Below are positions 58,092 to 64,000 of a stretch of 64,000 nucleotides of DNA, piece by piece. The stretch is taken from the NCBI RefSeq assembly GCF_036884655.1, contig NC_088348.1:27576001-27640000 (forward strand). The letters run 5' to 3'. This DNA is from Musa acuminata AAA Group (lineage: Eukaryota; Streptophyta; Magnoliopsida; Zingiberales; Musaceae). Numbering within the stretch: the stretch's first letter is position 1; each line of letters starts with the position of its first letter. The notes beneath the pieces are model-generated. The model had not been told where the DNA came from. It searched no databases and worked only from the letters and a program-made list of their open reading frames with translations. A program made the position numbers and the translations under genes.

Positions 58092-61000
58092 GAAGGTGCA
58101 GCAACTCCAACTATCAGTATAACTTCACATTAGTTGTCATTGACGTATGACATGGATTTTGTCTGTCACATAATAATTTATGTAGCATGCGTTGTACTTC
58201 AAACAGTTGGTCTACATTGCTCCAAGCCATGCTAGCATTAGCTTTCATCGATTGCTCCAGTGTCAAGGGGAAATGCTTTGCTTTTGACATTGAGAATTAT
58301 GATATAAGCCGGTCTACCTCGTCTAAATTGCAAAGATGCTGTGCTTTTTCATGTGGAACACAGCAATTGTGACTAAAGATTGTGTCTTAGGATAACGGTA
58401 TTTGGATTGGCCATAAGCATGTTTCCAGAAATCTCACTTTTCAGGACTCCGGATATTTTGTGGATATACAATAACACAATCTTGATTTATTTGACTTGAA
58501 CTTTGTTGTCCAGGAGAAACTTGTTAGAGTAAAATTTGTGGTTAAAACCCGAGGTGCAACCATTTTACCACATCGTATACTGGATTTCATGACTTAATTT
58601 GCCATATTCCAAGTAACCCATGTCTATATATTTGTAGTAGATCAATCCAATTATACAATGATTCTAGTTTGATTGTTATCATGTAATCTCTATTATCTAA
58701 CTATGTCTCTCTATTCACCTGTCTCAAATAGCAGTTTGTGGTAGTCGATGCGGCATATAATGATGGTTGATGAATCAAGAGAGAAATTCAGATGGATTTC
58801 TTTGTCATGATTTCTCTGAGTACACTCTTATTGTTGTATATCATTTCATTATAGTGAGCTGGACAATATGGTAAGCCAGTAAACCGTCTCAGGGACACCT
58901 GGACTGTGGCAAGGCCTACGAAACTCTGTTTTGTCCATAATAATGCTTGATTAGGAGGAAATGACACATGACATGGGTCAAAAGAGATCATAACTTAGTG
59001 AAAACTGCAAGCTATAATGTCCTGACTACTTGGGACTGGCCGTGTGAGGCTTTTTCCATCACTGAACTTTGTACGAAGTAATATCCTTAGTTAAATTAAA
59101 AATATGTAAATCTTTTATTTGTAATTTCTAATAAAGTCTTCTTAAGATTTCCTCTACCTCTCAGAAAACTAAGCTCATATATTATCAAAGGAATTTCGTA
59201 TTGGTATATCTTGTCAATTCTTTTTGTGCAAGGTCTTAGTGATGCATAATTAGTTAACTGATGGTTCTTGTTCTTGTTATAATGTTTATTGTTTGTATGT
59301 TATAAATAGGTGTGATTTTCATCTGAAAGTTGCTTTGGAATGCATTCCTATGATTATGTGGACCTTTTGTTGTTGAATTTGAGGCATCTTATGCAACAGA
59401 GTTCGGAAGGCATATCTTGTGATTTTGTAAACTGAAGAAAACATGATCAAATTAGCATATGTGGTATGTTTAGTATAGTTATACTGATTATGGGGGCTGT
59501 GCATCTTTTGTAATGAATAATAAAAAAATCCAAGTGGGTGAAACTTCAGCTTTTTGCAAAATTTTGTAAACCAAAAGGTATAAAGCTTCTAACTTTTGAT
59601 CAGTGGATGATAAGGGACAGTTTGTCCCCTAGACCAATGTGTGAAAGAAATATGAAATGCCGCATTGTTTCCATTCATCTTTATTGGGTACTTAGTATAT
59701 TGGTGCTCATGTAGAAATGACTTCTTTGAAATATCTTTAATTGTAATATTTTTTCTGCTATTTTTTTCTGGACAGCAATAGTTGTGCAACCACAAAAGTT
59801 ATGACAGAACTGCAGCATTGTTGGCTTTGAACATATTCAATAATTTAATGACAATTGTCGGTCACTCGCCATTGCCCTTCAGGCCTTGCCTTTTGCACAA
59901 GCTTATGAGGTGCATGTCTAAGTCATTCTCGTTGATATCTCTGAGCCTCAACAAGAAGAGGCTCAATATCCAAGTCATACCGTTGGATGCAAAACTTATT
60001 TTCCTTTTCTGTAATGCATCCGCTTCTTCCTGAAACCAGCATAGAATATAGAGAATTGAGTGAGTTACAAAAGTTAATTAAGTTAGTTGTTGCATTAAAA
60101 AACTAAATTTAGGTGTTGAATTGAACCAATGAGTCGTTGCATCTTTTGAACCGTTCAAATAGCAGCGTAGTTACACATATAGCATACTGTTTCACTGTTT
60201 CTTTAACACATGTACCTGACTTCTGTTTAATTTGTTTAACATCCACGAATGCATGGTATTGCCAGCACGAATGAGATAAATATTATCTTTTTGCTCTTCC
60301 TTTAATCATACATATCTTTCTGTACCAGCATGTACATTTTGTCTTTCTGCTTATTTCCTTTAGTTAGTGTCAGAAAGAATGAGCAAATTAGAAGCATGTC
60401 CTAACATGGCTAGATTCATTAAAGCGCCATGCCCCCTGCAAAGGATGTTATTGAGTTCATCTGATTTGCTATTTATCCATTTTCTCAGATATATATGTAA
60501 TAAACGCAATTGAGTTCACAAGACTATCATATTAGATCCTAATTTGATGAGCTACAAGCATCCTTTGTCGTTACATTTTTGCACTTTTGTGTTGCATAAG
60601 GACTTTTTGTTTCTGGGAATAACTGCTAGATAAATTGATTGTTCTTGTCATAGAAAACTTGGAATTTGTTCACTTGTAAGTGGCTAATTGATAGTTATTC
60701 TTGGTCTTCTGTGAGCTTCTCCAGTCAAATGGTTTTTTGGATTGATTATTCACATTTGTTCTTGGGAAGAACTGTACATAATAGTGTTTTTTTTTATATT
60801 TTGGAGAGACAAGATCGTTTGTAGTGATATTACTTCTCAGATATAACTTGTTACCTGAGAGGCTTCTAGGTGGCAATATATATGACAGGCACCTCTCTGT
60901 CCTGCTTTTGTGTTCTTGGGAATCTTTTAGTAAGATTTAACATACCACCATTATAAAATTGCTGGTAATATAGCATGCTTTATGACAACACCATGTTCTT

Positions 61001-61762
61001 GTAGTCGACTCTCGATTCATGCTAGTCAAATAAGCAAAGGTTTTGGGTGCCTTAGGGAAGGATCTTAGTTGAAGGATGATTTGGTTGTACATAAGTAAAA
61101 ACTTCTTTCAGAGAAAAAGCAACCTCTTATTCTGTCATGTTTAGTTGAAATCAGTCCTTTTGGTTCTTTCATCTTCCACTCATACATCATCTGCATTTCT
61201 GTGTTCCTTTCTGATTCAAAAAGCAGAAAGTGCCGGTAAAAGTTCTATATCTGTGGCCATATTTTTTAGGCAGGATCAATATTGAATTCAGACTTTTGGA
61301 GGAATCATTCCTTTATTTTATGGTGACTCACCAGCCTCTTGTTTCTCTAGAAGTCGGTATGAGTCTATAGGTAGTCTGCAGAGAGGATGATGACATCAAA
61401 ATCCCAGGAGGATCTAGGAGGGTGTTGGGAAAATAGTATCTGTTTGATTGGAGGAACTTATGACCTGGCTTGATTTCATCTTGTACAGGAAGCTTGGTAG
61501 CTGGAGGTTGGAGTTAAATCCGGTAAACTCTTTCACAATCTCTCATTTGCTCTGAAGAACTATTTTGACACCAGGTTTCCTTGAAAGTGGAGGTCTGCTT
61601 CAGGCCATCACATATGCAAAGCTACATGGATGTTGGCTTTTATCGCAGTACTTTTTGATGCAAAAACAATGTCAATTTAGTTACACTTCATGATCTTGAA
61701 ATTGTCACTGGACATGTTCTTTGAAAAGTTTTCTTTATGGCATCAATGAGTCTGGTTCTCAA

Positions 61763-61807
61763 AGACAGTACAAAAGAATGCAATATGCGCATTCTTTTGT
61801 ACTGTCT
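61763..61807. repeat. Perfect 19-bp inverted repeat with 7-nt loop
   Basis: agacagtacaaaagaatgc is followed by aatatgc and then by its exact complement gcattcttttgtactgtct. No poly-T follows, so it is not an obvious Pol III terminator; a MITE relic or short foldback is possible. Confidence 0.93.
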
Positions 61808-62080
61808 CAAAGTTGAAAGAGAACATTAGGTTTCTTTCTGAAAAGGAAAGGTGACCTGATGAAGTCTCAGCTTGTGAGATCTGTGAGTGTCTGTTTGTTG
61901 ACTGTTTGTGCTCCCAGTTCTGCCTCAACTGTCTTTACATTTTTCATGTGGTTTTCACTGATATCAGAAACCTTCTTTTTCACAAGGTTTATGTCATTAG
62001 CTAATTATATATTATCATTTGTATTTGAATCATATTAGATCATTATAGTTTTAAAAATGAAACAAACAATCTCGTCGATC

Positions 62081-62145
62081 ATGATGTCATCAACTGAATT
62101 GATGAAAAACACAATATGATGTCGTCAACTGAATTGATGGAAAAC
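62081..62145. repeat. 35-bp tandem duplication
   Basis: atgatgtcatcaactgaatt at 62081 recurs as atgatgtcgtcaactgaatt at 62116, with similar continuation (gatgaaaaac / gatggaaaac). Confidence 0.9.
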
Positions 62146-62900
62146 AGATTGATGTGAAAGATACGGTGTTAGAATGATGTGAAAGTGATGAAGAAAAAAA
62201 ACAATTTTATTAGTAAAAATATAATTTTAAATATTAAAAATATTTTTTTAGTCGTTATTTTCGTATCAATTCATGTGATTATAACTAATGATATTAGGAT
62301 AAATAAAGTTATAGAAATCGTAATGCTAATAGATTTCGTGATGTTAAAAGTTCGTTGAATTTTATGATCATGCCCAAAGAAGAGGGGTTTACAAAGTTAA
62401 AAATTGGCAATTTTACATATATAAATTATAAAATTATGTATATATATAATTCAAGTAATAAAAACATTAGAATTAAAAAAATTCAGGTTAACCACTTTTA
62501 GATCAGGTCAGCTTTAGTTAAATTCCAGTTAAAATTCTGTTAATATAAGAATAAAAATCTTCTTATTTAATAACATATATAAATCATATAATATATATAT
62601 TTCGAAGTGTATCATTGCCAATTAGACTTTCAACAAATAGTGCAATAACAACTAACTAAATATAGTGGTTTAGAATGCTAAATTTAGATTAAGAACGATG
62701 AATATAGACATCACCGAAATTGGATGTCTATATATACACACGCACACAAAATTCTGTTTTGACGTTCTTCCGCTCCTTCGTTCGCCCTCTTCCTTCGTCG
62801 TTCGTTTGGAAGGAAGCCCTCGATCGAGTAACGGCGCCAAAGATCCACTCTTCTCCCTCCCCCTCCTCCCTCCCGATCCAAACCCGTAGGATCCGATACC

Positions 62901-63191
62901 ATGGCTGCCGCCCAGCCGGAGAACTCGGAGGCGCCCAGCTCATCGCCGTCGCCTAGGGTCGCGAAGCCGAACGGCAACGCCACTACCGAGATCTCCTCCG
63001 TCCACGACGGTGAGCCCTCCGACCGCAAGGAGGTTGATGCTCTGGTAAATTGCATTGTTCCGATGTTTCTTGGTTCGGATGTAAATGGGTTTAGGGATGC
63101 CGGTTCTTTATCTCGATTGTGTTGGTAGACACAGGCCCTCTCGACGAGGAGCGAAGAGTACCGCTTGCTGTTCCGTCTTCCTCCTGATGAG
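62901..63191 (+). CDS. 5' end of a VAD1-like GRAM/VASt-domain protein gene (partial)
   Basis: First exon 62901-63044 encodes 48 residues, Ser/Pro/Glu-rich (MAAAQPENSEAPSSSPSPRV and on), ending at a GT donor after EVDAL. The second exon, 63129 or 63135 to 63191, encodes ALSTRSEEYRLLFRLPPDE and ends at a GT donor. The (S/A)EEYR-LFRLPP(D/E)E motif directly precedes the GRAM domain in plant VAD1-type proteins, which regulate cell death and are thought to bind or transfer lipids (family knowledge). The GRAM domain itself (expected to continue with VLVQDFNCAL) is not found before the window ends, so intron 2 is longer than 800 bp. The acceptor could be either of two in-frame AGs. Confidence 0.72.
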
Positions 63192-64000
63192 GTGGGCGGG
63201 TTTCGAGTACTTATCCTGACGGAACATCGTAATCCTTGTGCTAGTTTGAATAATGGACTGTTGTCTGAGGCAGTCTGTTGTCTTCTTGCCCTTTGAAGGT
63301 TTGCTTTCGCGTGGATCACTTGTTAGGGTGACGTTTTCTCTCCATAGATAAATAACAGTGGACTAGATGATGAATTTCTGCACGAACAAGCATTTATACC
63401 AGTACTGCTAGGTGCACTTGTATCCGAGAAAATTAAGATTTAATTTAGAGTTCACTAGGAGTCTTGTTATTCTTTTCTTTTCGTAGTAAATACATTCTTA
63501 TATTTATAGGTGATGCAGAGTACATAATTGATTTTTTTTAAAAAATGAAATATATTTCCATTATATTAAATGGCATGCATGATCCTCACACGAGGATTGG
63601 AATCTAAAATTTATCACTTGTGTAACAATGCACTAATCAGCTCGGATGTCTCAATAGAGACAGTACATAATTGATATGATCATTAGGATGGTACAGGTTA
63701 AACTTTCTGTTTTAGACGTTCAAATTTTTCCTTGAAGTTCTAACCAAAGACTTTGATAAACTACTGCTAGGACCTTGTTGTATTTTATGCTTGAAGGTTT
63801 GAATATGAGTCTGTTCACAACTTTCTCTTGAGTTGAACTGTAAGAAATATGACTAGCTGTCTTCTTTTGTCTTACTGACTTTGATGTGTCACTTGGAATC
63901 ATTAAATTGTGTATACAGAGGCTGATTTATGCCCTTTCTCGTGGAGGAGGTGCTGTCTTTTCCCTGTGAAGACATCTTCAGTCTCTTATCTCTCGAAGTC
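63192..64000 (+). other. Intron 2 of the VAD1-like gene, running off the window
   Basis: AT-rich sequence with no further recognisable exon; acceptor-like gtgtatacag near 63910 is followed by a frame that does not resemble a GRAM domain. Confidence 0.5.

Larger units (their letters stand above)
58092..62900. other. Long spacer between LCD and the GRAM-domain gene
   Basis: LCD 3' sequence, then 4.5 kb of AT-rich DNA with only short frames. It contains a perfect 19-bp hairpin at 61763-61807 and a 35-bp-period duplication at 62081-62145. 62690-62900 is the promoter and leader of the next gene, with tatatata at 62729-62736. Confidence 0.65.

Noticed and set aside
1..64000. tRNA, rRNA and CRISPR arrays
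   Set aside because: I looked for tRNA T-loop motifs (ggttcgaatcc-like), rRNA and spaced-repeat arrays; none was convincing. The GC-rich direct repeats have no unique spacers.

Overview
This window is nuclear DNA from a flowering plant. Every confident gene is a plant family with GT-AG introns: peroxin PEX19, a CHX cation/H+ exchanger, R2R3-MYB, chloroplast protoporphyrinogen oxidase, RCI2/PMP3, type I MADS, dyskerin, a group IIb WRKY, L-cysteine desulfhydrase and the start of a GRAM/VASt-type gene. Exons are much more GC-rich than the AT-rich introns and spacers, especially first exons (PPOX, CHX, LCD), which points to a monocot. A non-grass commelinid such as a Zingiberales (banana-type) species is my guess, not proven here.

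Layout. 1-3.9 kb is a very GC-rich mosaic of tandem repeats, dominated by a 66-bp unit. It abuts an LTR-like element (3934-4507) that lies about 100 bp beyond the stop codon of PEX19 (minus, 4610-10132). A 2.8-kb AT-rich spacer follows, then the CHX gene (minus, 12905-15534). A weak candidate small gene (16596-19205, plus) precedes the MYB gene (minus, 20071-21343). A 601-bp solo LTR of the same family as the first one sits at 23332-23932, with a perfect 5-bp target duplication. PPOX (nine exons, plus) spans 28419-34725 and is followed within 0.6 kb by RCI2 (35248-35649). A foldback repeat then separates RCI2 from an intronless type I MADS gene (36679-37368). Intronless dyskerin occupies 38800-40710. 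44.2-49 kb is retrotransposon debris: a decayed minus-strand LTR element with a readable tRNA-Met primer site, plus a possible further solo LTR. WRKY (51823-53743, six exons) and intronless LCD (56721-58091) follow. The window ends in the first two exons of a VAD1-like GRAM gene (from 62901).

The genes do not form an operon-like or clustered pathway; this is an ordinary gene neighbourhood with mixed functions (peroxisome biogenesis, ion transport, transcription, tetrapyrrole synthesis, membrane stress proteolipid, rRNA pseudouridylation, sulfur metabolism). Exon structures were built by hand from splice sites, reading phase and family knowledge. Every multi-exon model given as confident closes in frame and gives a protein of about the length expected for its family.

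I found no clearly new biological system. The most unusual items are: the 66-bp array with a 16-unit higher-order period; the PEX19 CaaX box carried by a 46-nt terminal mini-exon behind an intron whose retention gives an immediate stop; duplicated PEX19 3' sequence on both sides of that exon; a foldback element whose loop is a copy of the neighbouring RCI2 3' region; and duplicated promoter segments upstream of PPOX and dyskerin.
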